This document shows, piece by piece, positions 37,685-50,425 of a stretch of 64,000 bases of DNA (within the stretch, counting starts at the first letter, position 1; each line of letters starts with the position of its first letter). The translations under genes and the position numbers were made by a program. Source of the stretch: Rotaria sordida (Eukaryota > Rotifera > Eurotatoria > Philodinida > Philodinidae); contig CAJNOL010000294.1 of NCBI GenBank assembly GCA_905250125.1, positions 103,087 to 167,086 of the forward strand. Reading direction: 5' to 3'. The notes beneath the pieces are model-generated. The model saw only the letters and a program-made list of their open reading frames with translations, did not search any database and was not told where the DNA came from.

Positions 37685-40600
37685 ATTATGAATTTCGAGC
37701 AATAACAAATTCTATTTGCCCATTTATCACCTGATAAAAATTAAAAAAATACTTTATTTCAATTAAAAAACAAAAAGCAAAACTTATAGGAAGAGTTTCT
37801 TAGTAATAATAACATTACTATTATCTTTATTTGTTAAATTGTTTAACGAAACAAATGGTTTTTTGATAATTGTTTCAATTTCATTTTATTGTTTTGTTCC
37901 AATGTGAGCAATTTCACTTGTTTCCGGTTCTACTGAATAATAAACTATATAATATCATCAGTTGGATTTAATTTAGCCTAATAAAATAAAAAATAATTAT
38001 TATTTATATACATATTGCACAAGGCTCGCTTCGATGTTTTTCAACTCGACTTGTAATTTCATGAATAACGATCTTCATCTTTCATCGATGCGTATCAGCT
38101 GTACAATCAAGTAAAACAACAAACTATTTATTAAAAGAAAAAAGTTTAGAAAAATTTCTAACAGGAAAAATGGTGTCATACTCCTTGCTCAGCAGTAGCT
38201 TCAAATCGTGTTTGTTGTGCGACATAATAAACAATACAAAAATCTTCTGATTCAATTGGTGCATCATTAATAGTTGTTAATTGGATTGTCATCTTTAATT
38301 TTTGATAATAATTTTTCGATATCTGTACCAGACATAGCACGAAGTTTTTCAGTAGTCGATTTGACTTTAGCTAAGCATTTTATATTTACAATCAAATAAA
38401 TATTGATCAACAAATACATACCATCAGCTTTTTTTTCCTAATATTGGATAATTTGATTCAGCACACATTTCATATATGATAAAGTTCACATTCTTGTGAT
38501 ACTATTACTTTTCGTACATTGAAATCCTAAGAAACAAAAATGAACATGAATATTCTAATAGATAAGAACATATTTCTCGAAAAAAAAATCTTCTAATGAT
38601 TGCATATCTTTTTAAATTGATGAATCTTTATGAATAATAACAAATTCTGGTAATGGATATCAAAATCAAATCTCGTTTCAACAAATCAGAATAAATAATT
38701 AACAGAGATTTACTTTAATAGGAACAACTTTGTGTTCTCGTACAATTCTACTCAAATCAATAGTTGTTTGTATAGCAGATATAGTACGTTTAATATTTAT
38801 ATTTACTTATTAATAATTTTCTAAATAAAAATTTTCTTTTTCTTTTTTTGAAAATTAAAGAAAACAAAAAATGAACTAACTATGATTTTGGAATCATTTG
38901 AAAATAAAAACTTAAATCTTGTGCAGAAGAAGATGATGATTGAGATATTAATTTTCCTAATACTTGATACATATATTCAGCAAGAAATATTGTAAATTGT
39001 TTCATTAATTTAGCTATTGTTAAAAGAATATAACAAAGAACATTCAATGAAATAACACAATCTTCCAATGTTGTTTCGTCTTTATTTATTTTTGGAATAA
39101 AGAAGATGAAGATTTATGTAGCCTTGAGAAAAAATAATATTTTATGGTTCATTAGAATTCGAAATTAATTGCATAGCTATAAAGGCAAAACAAAAAAAAG
39201 AAATAGTATTACTTAAAAACATTTTTTATTTAATGTGACATACCAATTAGTTAACATATCAATGTATTTAATAAGACGAGATACCATCCGATATAAATGA
39301 TAAGCTAAAATTTAAACAAAAGTTTATCTTTATTATAAAATCGGTTTTGTCATGTCAAGAAAAATTTATTTATTTATGGAGAACGATTTAATCCTCATCA
39401 AGTATCAACAGTACTATATATACAGGGAAATATAAATAAAAAATACAAAAATCTTTAAAATATTTCTTTTTTGTTTTTATATATTACTTATTAGTGGGAC
39501 ATCACTGACTGTCTATTATCAACTTATTATAACACATAATCAATTGTTAGTTTTATTTAATTCGAATTATAAATAAAGTTTTCTACATTAATATATTAAA
39601 TTAGAGGATTATTTCGAAAGGATTTGTTGTAAAAACTAAAATAAATCTTACCATCCATTTCTTGTTTAACAAAATCTAAACATTTATCATCATAAATAAA
39701 ATGAATCTTTTTATCAATTTTTAATTGATCATATGATTGAATAAGAAGATGTTATACATTGTACTAAGGTAAAAACACATTTTTGAAGACTATCACAACC
39801 TAAGCAGACAAAAATTTTGAAAAACGCGTTTAAACGCTCAGTTTTTCAACGTTTTCACGTTCCAAAAGTGACTATTTTGCATGATAAACGTCGTTTCGTG
39901 CGTTTTTTTTAATGAGCGTGAATGGATCACAGTCGTGATTCCTGATTGTGCGTCTAAACGCGTTTTTCCAAATTTTTGTCTGCTTGGGAAAGACCTTCTT
40001 CTTTAAATTTAAACGATTTATCTCGAACAACAGATCATGTGATTAAATAAAGTCTACAAATAAAAAACAAAAAAACATATTATTTATTTTTTCTATAACT
40101 GTAATTTATCTATCGTAATGCATTAGTTCCATAATTTTCAAAGATTTCTCTTGGGTCAGGATAATTTTTTTTCTTTCTTTTTAACATTTTTTCTTCACCA
40201 CTTGTTAAAACAATTCCATCAACAGTTAAATTTCTAAATGATGGTTGATCAAATAAAGTCATTAAAATAACTAATAATGTGTAAAAAACCATCCACGTCT
40301 TTGATCAATACCTTCAACTATGAAATCAGCTGAAAATGTATCTTGAAATGTTCGACATCTTTCAAATGGATAATGTACTTGTGCATATGGCATGGAACCA
40401 AATTCAAATCAACAATAAAATATTTTAGAAACTTGACGTAATAAATCTTTACCTAATCGTGATGGATTTGTGATATTATCAACACTAAGCAAAAATTAAG
40501 AATTATTATTTAGAAAAAAAACGAAGATTTATTAAATCTAACAATTCTCGATAAATATAATCAACAAAAACACTAGAACAATTGTTTTAATTCTTCAATT

Positions 40601-41220
40601 GAACCAACATAAACAATTTAATGTTCATCATCATTCATTCATAATGGTATTGGATTACTCCCATAATGATGTCGTGAAATAGTCCAATCATGTGTATCAC
40701 GAAGTCAATTTTCAAAATGTTTTTCTTTAATAAAAAAATCAGGTACCCTGCAAATAGAAATATCTTGAAAAACTTTTTCTAAGAATATCTTTTTTAATTA
40801 CCAATATGTTTTACTATTATTAGTTAATTATCAGTCAATCATTCATTCCACTGGAACAAAATCAAAATGGAACAATACGATAAACTAATGGTGCATCACT
40901 TCTACAACAAAATTGATACGAATGATTCTTCAATAATTGACAAACAAGTCTTTTAGCGTATTTTAAATGTTTAATAAAATTTTTATCAGCATCTTTAACA
41001 TTTTATCCTTGAAAATCTTTTATTTCATCAGTAAATCAATATTGAGTATCAATTGGACAAAAAAACAAGTTCTATATCTTTATTAATTAACATCATTAAC
41101 AAGAAAAACACGATAATTATCTTCTCCAAAATAATGAAGCTTGATGAACAACACCTGTATCACTATCTTCTGTTACATATTCATCAGAGAAAACTCAAAA
41201 AGCTGTTGACATCTATTCAG
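37685..41220 (-). pseudogene. IARS1 (pseudogene): Decayed cytosolic isoleucyl-tRNA synthetase
   Basis: The minus strand carries, in the right order, segments matching eukaryotic cytosolic IleRS. These are the editing-domain end (SDEYVTEDSDTGVVHQA near 41190-41130), VKDADKN (about 40990), DWTISR with NPIPL (about 40670-40630), [14 protein letters not shown] (about 40400-40360), [10 protein letters not shown] (about 40300) and a KMSKR-loop relative KMLKRKKKNYPDP (about 40195-40145). The anticodon-binding region follows (MEDCVISLNVLCYILL, 39068 down), then C-terminal pieces to about 37690. It is broken: in-frame TGA where tryptophan is expected (40411-40409, 40707-40705, 40641-40639), frameshifts near 41120 and 40292, TAA codons, and no N-terminal third with the HIGH motif. 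A MITE sits in one intron remnant. An intact copy presumably exists elsewhere. Confidence 0.9.
39799..39988. mobile_element. 190-bp MITE with about 38-bp terminal inverted repeats
   Basis: The two ends are near-perfect inverted copies: CCTAAGCAGACAAAAATTTT... at 39799 and, from 39988 on the other strand, CCCAAGCAGACAAAAATTTG..., both continuing through GAAAAACGCGTTTA and ACGC with three mismatches in total. The interior has a second inner inversion (AAACGCTCA / TGAGCGT). It lies within the IleRS pseudogene. No clear target duplication was found, so the superfamily is unassigned. Confidence 0.85.
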
Positions 41221-43322
41221 CTAAAAATTAAAATCAAATAATTGAAAAATTATTGATTGGATTACATCAATTGATATTACGTTCCCAGAAGAAAAATGAT
41301 ATTTTTCTTGAAAGTGAAAAATAACTGAAAAATGGAAATAACACTTACTTCTACTTCACTTTCTTCTACTGTTGAATTTTTGAAATTTTTCATCATACAC
41401 TTATTTTTAATATCGATACACTAATGCTCTTACAACACAGCACTTATATAGATATTGGTTGACGACTGAAAGTTACCGTCCATTTAGGAAGAAAAAAAAC
41501 GACTTATGGACGGTCAATTGTTTTCAATAAGAGAAAATTATTTTTATTCAAACGTTTTTTTTTGTCATTGTCTGGTAAACGTTCGAGAATGCTCTAGTTT
41601 TCTGTGATATGTCATCATAGTTCATCTAATAGTTGTTCTTCTTTTGAAAAGCTTGAAAAATCAAATATGAAGTGAATGGAAATGGTTATTCTCAACTATT
41701 CAGTAGAATTTAAATTGACGTTTGTAAAGAAATAGTGCATTCTATTTCTTCAGGACATACTATTCTTTAATACTCACTGACAGTTTCTGCCGAATGATAT
41801 TCGTAGAGATGACTTATCATTTTTTTATGTAAGATGATTAGGTAAAGTTAGAAAGTGAAACAGGATCCTTGCAGAATTTCTTCAAGTTCCTGCTCAGATT
41901 TATTAATTAACGAAGAATAAGTATAGGAAAATGGTACCCAGCCCTCTACTTCTCTTTAGATTTCATGTTCAACAAGTTTATTGTGCGATAAAGAGTTTGA
42001 ATTTTTTATTAACGAACATTTATGTAAGATCCAGTCAATTATGAGAAACTTTCTGAAGACAAACTTATTCTAAAACCCAGAACATTTACAAAAATTCACT
42101 ATTTTATCGATCACATCTGTCAAAAATTCGAAGGAAGAACACTATATGGATCATCAATTAATATCATTACATCTTAGGGTTTCAGTGTGCATATACATAG
42201 AATATCTTCAAGAAACAAAATAACATTGAGAAGTACAACACTTTCCTGTACTTTTATATAGATGTCGTTGAACTAAGACGCATGAGAGTACACAGAGAGG
42301 TTAGATGAAGGAAGTACATCGTGAATATACAAAACATTTCTCATTAACAACCATACTTATATTATAATCGTTAATATTAATATCTTACAAATTGCATTTT
42401 GATTTCCTGACGAAAATCCAAATCCACGTCGTTGTCTCGTGCTAAATTTGTTAATTTTTAGTAGAATCTTCTATGTACTGTTTATCAATGATATACCTTA
42501 TATCTTATCTCGTATATTTTATTTCTCTTCCATTTTCCACGCTGTTTATGACATATTTACAAGATTGATGATAATTTCGAAACCATGATACGAATAGGAG
42601 CACCATCACACAATGCTAGAAATTTGAAATGAACCTGAATTTTACCTAACAATACTTCACTTCGGCTCTGATATTATTAAATATAAATATTTTACAATTA
42701 AAGTATTTAGATGATGTTGTTGACACTTTTTATTTTAAAGTCATTTTCTTTGCTAATTTTACTGAAAAGCTACGCACGGTACTGGAATAGCAAAGCATTT
42801 ATTATGAAGCTAAGTCGACATATGTTAAAAATGCATTATAATAGTGTTAATCAGAAAAATCAAGAATTAGTTTTTACGAGAAATAAACCAGCGATATATA
42901 TGAAGCTGCCAAAAAATTAAAAAAGTTATCAGCATGTCATAGTGTACTAAAATAATCATACCGAGATAACTCTAAATTCAACTCATACAACTGCTTATTA
43001 ACTCAATTGGACAATTGAAAAAATTAACATTATAAATTTTTGCATAGATACCACGGAACCTCATTAAATTATACTATTTTATCATTCTTTTGAATTAATT
43101 CTGTGTAGTGTTACCACCCAAAACCAGTTGATAATCGTAATCAATTCATGATGTAGCAATAAGCTTAAATTTGATTGGATATTTATTAAAGAAGCATAAG
43201 AAAGATATTTTTTTATCTATCACATTATAGAACAATATATATCTAACTTTTCTATTTTCTACAGTCAGAATAAATAGTAAAATGCTATAAAGTACAATAA
43301 TGATTTTGAAAAAATCTATTAC

Positions 43323-43744
43323 ATGCGACTGTTATATGTGAGTTATTTGATATTAAATGAAGAATTATTTGCCCAAAAAAGTCCACTGAGTGTCCAGCAA
43401 ATGCCAACACTTCTTAATACTTTAAGAATAATACTGGTATGGTAAGACACGATAATTTAGTATCCTTTCTCAATAGATCCAGTCATTTATTTTTCTCACT
43501 GATAGTATTAAATTGAGTTTCAATTTTTCCTTCGATTGTACAAAATTAACGTATTCAATATGCAAATCGAGGTAAATGGCTAAAAAACGTGTTTGGAAAT
43601 GACGACCAAATAAATGAAAACGCATTCACCATCGTTCGCAATGCCTTCAATAGTGTTTACCTGTGCAGAACATGTTCGTATCATTCTTGTCCTCTTTATA
43701 GAGGTCATTATCGAATTCGATTGAAAGCCATCAGATATGAAGAG
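43323..43744 (+). other. Two exon-like open stretches of unknown origin
   Basis: Stretch 43323-43436 reads MRLLYVSYLILNEELFAQKS and continues to a GTATGG donor-like site. Stretch 43550-43744 reads RIQYANRGKWLKNVFG and on through a Cys-rich patch (YLCRTCSYHSCPLYRGHY) to a GTATGT donor. The second uses more C-ending codons (AAC, GAC, TTC, TAC, TGC) than neighbouring genes. The two do not join in phase with any acceptor I can see. They may be remnants of a gene or mobile element. I cannot name a family. Confidence 0.35.
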
Positions 43745-43814
43745 GTATGTAATTGTTAAATTTCTGATGTTATTAATTCAAAATAAAATTTAACCTCAAT
43801 TACAACGAAAAAAC

Positions 43815-44338
43815 AAATATGCATTTTTTTATTTATTTCATTTTGTAGCTGTATCTCATAATGACTGATGGCAACGAAAAATTAAACTAAATAATAATAA
43901 ATAAATATCATAGTAAATGAAATAATAAATAATTTAACACCATCAAGTCATACAAACATGAACCTATAATAACATCATAATCTAATAGTAATAAATTTTG
44001 TATTAATAAAAATCTAAAGATATCATATAACTATTTAACTCATCAAAAATAACAAAATTCTTTTCCAATACCAAATAAACTAAATGATCAACCACTCAAG
44101 TTTTATATTCTGCTATATATCATTAGATTATGATGTTATTATAGGCTAATGTTTGTATTAGTTGGTGATGACTTTAAATTATGTATTATTCCATATATTA
44201 TTACTTATTTTAATGGGTTGTCTACTATCAGTTAATTGTCTTGTTTTTCTAAGTTGAAAATGACCGAATAAGGTCAACAAACCCCTTTTTTTCATTAATT
44301 GATACATAAAATGAAATAAATTAAAAAACTGCATATTT
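43815..44338. repeat. Large fold-back element (about 524 bp)
   Basis: Arms of about 175-215 nt are complementary over several blocks. AAATATGCATTTTTTTATTTATTTCATTTT at the left matches the reverse complement of the right end with few changes. The inner block CCTATAATAACATCATAATC is identical in both arms (near 43955-43990 and 44125-44160). The loop is about 130 nt of AT-rich DNA. No coding capacity. Confidence 0.75.
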
Positions 44339-46118
44339 ACTCTTATTAGTTGATACTTAATTTAATCTCAAGATATAGAAATTCGTTTTCATACTAAATT
44401 TAATATAATGTTTTTTTTTTATTAGAATTCAATATTTATATAGTATCTCTATATTTCTTAGATATATATATTTAATATTGTCAATTTTTTAATCTTATAA
44501 ACAAATATTTTGGCTCATAGAGTAAATAAGTCCTTCGCACTACTACTGTTCAAATTCATTTCTAAGTTTGTGATTATTTTGGCAAGATATAAATAAGTTC
44601 AATTAAATTTAAATAAATCAAAAAGTAAAAAATCTAAAAACAATCCAAATTTGTCTTTACTTACATATTCTATTCATTTTAAAAAATATTGATCAAGATC
44701 AACAGAACAATACTACATTAACACTATAATGTCTTGTTTTTGTTTTAGTATCCGTCACGTAATAAACTATGTAATGTCCTTCACTTTATCGTAAGTTTTC
44801 ATGTATTTTTTCTCTGAATATTCTTACATTTTTAGATTATGGAGGGCAGCCGTTCATATTTGATCAGATGAGTCTAACTTCAACTTATGTTATCATACAT
44901 TTTATCAGTCAGTTATTTACAAAAAAGGAAATAATTGATGATCAACACGAAACATTTAATCAATGAATGAAAATCATTAAAGGCGACCAATCTGCACCAC
45001 AGAAAACAACGCTATTTATTTGAATATTGTTCTGAACTACGTTAGCTTTATCTTTTTGTAAAAGTTAAGTGAAAAATATCAGAAGGCAATAAATATGGAT
45101 CAATTCAAGAAAGAGTCTGATTGATTTTGTATTCGTATCTGAGCCATTTAGCATGAGGATCAGTGACAATAATGAACACTATGAAGAATTTATGAACACG
45201 TTTCGATCTAATTATTCGGAATGTATTCTTAAACCATTCTCGTCTATCTGAGATAAGCAAAAGATGAAATGGCACAATCCTGGAATCTTCAAATTTGAGA
45301 ATTCTTTGCCATGAAAAATAGCCGAGCAATCTGAAGCATAAGTACAAAATCTTGAACTTTCAAGTACTAATGTGTAATTAACACTAATTAAATTGATTTA
45401 ATAATGTTACATGAAACTGATAGTTGACTCAAATAAGTTACATAGATGCAAAAGAAAAGAATAGCAGTTTATAAATTAATTGTAAACAGAAGTGCTAGTT
45501 ACGAATATACAAGCAAATGACGCAGGTATACACTATAATTTAAATATTCCATAATAGGTTCAATATTTTTTTGCTCATAACAATCTTTTTATTTGATAGC
45601 CTTAATAACAAAAAAGATATTTTAATTTTTAACGATATATGCATATCAAAACAAAACAACCCATATTTATAATAATCTAGAGATTGCTGAATGATTTCTA
45701 CTTATTATTTCTTTGATATCTGTTTAACTTATTCCTGTCAAATAGTACTTTTAACAGAGTCAAGCTGTTGTTTTTTTTTATAAATTTTTTCGACTAATTT
45801 TCGTAGTAATCAGTTTTTACTCGTTCAACTTTAATAGATATACTCAGAAATGGTTATAATCTTGGTCGAATCGCATCGAATACGAGTGAAGGTTTTCTTA
45901 TTCGTTTCGATCTCTGTCACATAAACGCTACTATGGGTCAGATCAATATCTTGTATATCAATGGCTTGATTGAGAACGATTGAATAGAATGTAAGTCACT
46001 TTCTTTTTGCTTTGAGTATCGTATCCTTTCGTGCACTCGGTAATGCATTCATTGAAGCGAATCATCATATACTCACAATCGTTACTTTTCGCTTTCTTTT
46101 TACTATTCACTTAAAAAA

Positions 46119-46825
46119 ATGCAACGACCAAAAACGTTTTTTAAAGTAGCTATTAACGGACAACCACAGGGAGTTATCATTTTTGAGGTTTGCTTTCTTT
46201 GATTTCAATATTAGTCCCATTTTTTTTCTTAATGTTTAGCTTTTTTCCGATATTGTACCAAAAACAGCAGGTAAATAATTTCTATTATTCATGTAACAAA
46301 TGGATCATTAAAATTTTTCTTTTAAGAAAACTTTCGACAATTATGTACGGGTGCACGAGGCTTTGGTTTTCGTGGTTGTCCATTTCATCGAATTATTCCT
46401 CAATTTATGATTCAAGGTGGTGATTTTGATATACGTGATGGCACAGGAGGTTAATTCATTTTAGAATTGTTTCCTATATTGGTATCTTTTCAGGTCGAAG
46501 TGTTTATGGTGCCAAATTTCCTGATGAAAATTTTGCTTTAAGACACGACGTCCCATTTTTATTATCAATGGCAAATTCAGGCCCAAATTCAAATGGTTCA
46601 CAATTTTTTATCACTGTAGCTCCTGCACCATGGTATAGAAAATCAAAATTAACTTCGTTTCTTTTTTTTTTAAATATGATCATATTTCGTAGGCTTGATG
46701 GTAAACATGTTGTATTCGGGCGTGTTCTGCAAGGTCAAGATATTGTCAAAAAAATGGAAAGTTGTGGTTCACAAGAAGGTACACCACGAGCCAATGTTGT
46801 CATAGCGGAATGTGGCCAAGCATAA
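46119..46825 (+). CDS. PPIA-like: Cyclophilin A-type peptidyl-prolyl isomerase
   Basis: Five exons (46119-46187, 46240-46270, 46327-46449, 46494-46632, 46693-46825) give 164 residues, the usual size of a single-domain cytosolic cyclophilin. It catalyses cis-trans isomerisation of proline peptide bonds and binds cyclosporin. The active-site arginine is Arg55 in [15 protein letters not shown]. Other core residues appear in [16 protein letters not shown] and [12 protein letters not shown]. There is no signal peptide or targeting extension, so it should be cytosolic. Introns are 44-60 nt, the tightest in the window. It is the one clearly intact gene in an otherwise decayed stretch. Confidence 0.96.
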
Positions 46826-47614
46826 AAGAAAAAAACTGGTTTTATTTATGATAAGAAGGAATAAAATAATTCTTAGGTTAATAATAAAAATAAAGAGACA
46901 GATACAAGAGAATTTTCATCTATATACTCATAATAGTACAAACATATCAAAGTTGACTTTATGATGAGATGGAAGCTATAAATTCGTTGACTAAATGGAA
47001 ACCTAATTTCCATTGACTAAATAATTCACATTATCCTTTACGTTTTACTCGAATAGATATGACGATCTTCAGATACTGAAACATCATATTCTACAGTTGT
47101 AATATGATGAATACATTTGTCTGTAGAACTGTGTCTTTGAACTTTTAATCTGCAATTAATATTAACAAAATTAGTATATGAGCCCATTCCAATTCAAGAA
47201 AAATTACAACTGATGAAAACTAATATCAAAATAAAACTTATTAAGAAATCGATCTTAATGAATTGTAACTTCTTATTATTCGTGAAAGTAATTAGATCTC
47301 GATAAGATTAAACAAAGTATAAAAGTATGATTGTTCGTAATAATTCATCCGGAGTTATGGCCGTCGACTCAATCGTACAATAACGTATTTTGATCTAGAA
47401 GATCTTCACTTGATTTTTTTTTTGCTCGTCTTAAGAAAGAAAACCTATGAATTTTAATCATTTTAAACTTTTTCTAATCTCATTGATATTGACTCTCACT
47501 GATAATTCGATATCACAAATTGTAAGACAGTTTCCTTGTTAGAAAAAACAAAAAAAAGACTTTAATCAGATTTTCAATCTATTATTTTTTCGTTTGTCCA
47601 ACTAGTGATCATTA
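46826..47614. other. Intergenic region
   Basis: About 790 bp between cyclophilin A and the mariner element; no feature recognised. Confidence 0.5.
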
Positions 47615-48935
47615 CCAGGTGAACCAAAAGTTTTGCGACATTTCAGAAAAATCAATTTATTTGAAGAGAAAACAAAGTAATAAAATAATAATATCATGGT
47701 TTAAAAGCTACAAGAGAGTACTACTAGAATTAACAATGCTCATCTATAATCAGTTCACCATCATGTTTTTCCATTGAATACACTCGTCGAAGGAAAACAC
47801 CAATTACTTCATGTACGTAAGTTAGATCAACTTTCTTTATCGCTTTTTCGAATTCTCGACATAAATCATTGATTGTTTTTACTTTGTTATATGTCGCGTG
47901 ATTTGAGATGTTATTCCGGATGGAATAATCCAACGGGTTAAGTTCTGGAAAATTAGGCGGTCATCTTTCTTTCGAGATGAAGAATTTGAAGTTATTTTTT
48001 GCACCATTTTTGAACTTTTTGACCGGTATGTGAGCTAGTCCCGTCCTGTCGGAAGACCCAATTTTGGTGTTCAAATAGTCCATCACCTTCCTTTTTATAA
48101 AATGATAACAATTAATCATAATAACTTTGACTATTCAGCCATGCGCCTTTTTGAAAGAAGTATGGACGTGTGAGTTCATATCAGGTTACAACCAATCCAA
48201 CCATAATGCACACCGGATATTTTCCATTAGATTTAATCCACCACATTCATTAGCATCAGATCGATTATCAGCCTATACAACATCGTTTTTGGATTAAAAC
48301 GACCATTTTTTGTAAATATTTTTTCATCGGTGAACACCATTCTTTCTGATCTACCACGACTAATGTGCTTCCTAATCCATTGATAACATGTTTTTCTTAT
48401 TGGTTTTTGATCTTCTTTTAATTTTTGAACATTAATTGTTCGAAAACATTTTTTATTTAAATCAAAATTGAGTATACTCGCTTGATGATTGTCTTACTAC
48501 TTTTGAAGTCTTTAGCCATTGCTCGCATACTTTTTCGACAAATGTTGGAATCAAGCCTTTTTTTCACCAAATAGATGAGTTTTTTTGTACGTTCAGTTTT
48601 TGGTCTTTCTGACTTTGGTTTAGTATCAATTGAATCAGATTATTGATATCGACGTAGTCAACGATCAATTGTACTTCGATGAACCCTGTTTGCCAGTAAT
48701 TTAGCAATTTCTGTAGCTTTCTTCCCATTTTTGTAGTGGGAAATAGCCACATCTCGTAGATCCTAACTCTTAACCATCTCAAAATCAACGCAAAGTAATT
48801 TAAAAAATATTATCCTATCAGAATGATAAAGAACGTCAGTGTCCACTAAAATTATATAAAATAAACTGGTTATATCAATTAACTAATAGCAAAGAGAGAC
48901 TTTTCAAAATGTCGCAAAACTTTTGGTTCACTCAG
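47615..48935 (-). mobile_element. Mariner-family DNA transposon with inactive transposase
   Basis: The 1,321-bp element is bounded by inverted ends sharing GTGAACCAAAAGTTTTGCGA and further bases (CCAGGTGAACC... left; CTGAGTGAACC... right). A TA dinucleotide lies just outside each end (47613-47614 and 48936-48937), the Tc1/mariner target duplication. The minus strand keeps pieces of a transposase: an N-terminal helix-turn-helix region (about 48780-48560), a catalytic-core piece (VFRQDGTSSHT, about 48070-48030) and the C-terminal third from 47933, including NPLDYSIRNNIS. Stops and frameshifts separate them, so it is non-autonomous. Full length and still-matching TIRs suggest a fairly recent arrival. 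Confidence 0.9.
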
Positions 48936-49089
48936 TATATGTGTTATTTGATAACTGAACTCAGTAAAACGAACTAATGAAGTGTAACCGACGTACGTTA
49001 AGTACATTTTTTTTCTCATTAATGTGAAGATTAAATCGCAAATAAACATATCATCACAAACAAGAAAGAAAATACAATAATAAACAAAG

Positions 49090-50425
49090 ATGACATCACC
49101 TTCAGCAAATGTTGCTTGTGTATAGGGTGCGAATGGAATATCAGGCACAGCAATGATTGATGTATTAATTGAACAACCTCGAAATGAATGGAGTAAAATT
49201 ATTTGTATTTCTCGACGATCAACACAATTAGATGTTGAAGATGATCGAATATATTTCATTTCCATTGATATTTTTCAAGCTAGTGTTGATGAAATTGTTA
49301 CAGAATTATCTAAAGTAGGTGGAGAATCTATTACACATGTATATCATTATACATATATTGAAAAACAAGATGAAAAAGAATTAGATCAAGTCAATAAAAT
49401 ACTATTTCAAAAAGCACTTGATTCTACTGTTAAGATAGCTCGTAAATAAATTAAATGTGTTTTACTTCAAACAGGTTATAAAGTAAAAAGAAATTCTTAG
49501 GAATTTAATTGAAATTTATAATACTATTGTTTTGTTTCTAGTATTATGGTGTTCATAAAGGTGGTGAATATCTTGCATCTTGTCCTTTCACTGAAGATTC
49601 TTCTCGTCATAAAGGTTTGAATTTTTATTATATACAAGAAGACCTTCTTGAAGAATATGCTGGAAAAAATAATTGGAAATATATTATCACACGACCTAAT
49701 GTTATTATTGGTGTATCAAAAGGAAATTTTATGAATTTTGCTATTAGTCTAGCACTTTATGCTTGTATTCAAAAAGAAAAAGATCAACCATTAGTTTTTC
49801 CTGGTAATGAAATTGCTTGGAATTCAATAATTGATCATTCAGATGCATTAAATAATGCACATTTCCAATTATGGTCATCAACAAATGATAAAAATCAAAA
49901 TGAAATACTTTATATACATAATGGTGATGTGGTCAGATTTCGAACACTATGGTCAAAAATTGAAAAGTAATATAATTTAGTTTATACTGGATTGTTTTAT
50001 AAGTTAAATTTTACATTTTTTTCATAATTTAAATATTTTGGTTTTACTCCTTATGAACAAAAATTTAACATACAAAAAGATATTAAAATAGGAGATATTG
50101 GTATTTCGCAACTATCTCTTGCGAAATATAAGCCAGAAAATGAAGATATATGGCATCATCTTGCTCAACGTAATCAACTTGATGAATAAGCTTTTAAATA
50201 TGCTAGTTGTAACTTTTTTGGTGAGTAATAATTTATTTTTATTTAGCGTTAATCAAATTTGAAAAATTTTCTTGGTTAGATTTCATTCTAGGTCGAACAT
50301 TTGATGATCATGGTGATATGACTAAAGCACGTCGATATGGTTGGACAACAACAGTTGATACTAGTAAATGTTATTTTCAATGTTTTGATCGACTGAAAAA
50401 GATGAAAGTTATTCCATCAAATTAA
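49090..50425 (+). pseudogene. Decayed PRISE-type short-chain reductase (progesterone 5-beta-reductase/iridoid synthase-like)
   Basis: Four exon remnants align with the PRISE reductase family: 49090-49482, 49542-49966, 50033-50220 and 50292-50425. Recognisable pieces are the Rossmann start (GANGISGTAMIDVLIEQ), SRRST, the segment before the active site (LLQTGYK|YYGVHKGGEY), FYYIQEDLLEEY, ITRPNVIIGVSKGN and the C-terminal FDRLKKMKVIP. The family reduces enones with NAD(P)H. Three in-frame stops interrupt it: TAG 49123-49125 inside the Rossmann loop, TAA 49447-49449 and TAA 50187-50189. The third acceptor reads AA (50031-50032) instead of AG, although the frame continues perfectly beyond it. The gene is therefore dead but young: few changes, no large deletions. 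The mariner copy ends 154 bp upstream of its start codon. Confidence 0.87.

Larger units (their letters stand above)
41221..46118. other. Gene-poor region
   Basis: About 4.9 kb between the IleRS pseudogene and cyclophilin A. It holds a 523-bp fold-back element (43815-44338), two exon-like open stretches (43323-43436 and 43550-43744) and a short hairpin (ACCGTCCAT...ATGGACGGT, about 41475-41515). Open frames at 42711 and 45105-45347 show no recognised family. I found no IleRS N-terminal exons here. Confidence 0.45.

Noticed and set aside
40405..40707. UGA recoded as tryptophan in the IleRS region
   Set aside because: Other tryptophans there use TGG, intact genes in the window show no in-frame TGA, and frameshifts and TAA stops also occur; ordinary decay suffices.
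45105..45347. 80-codon minus-strand open frame
   Set aside because: No motif, no flanking splice signals that extend it, and no similarity I recognise; open frames of this length occur by chance here.
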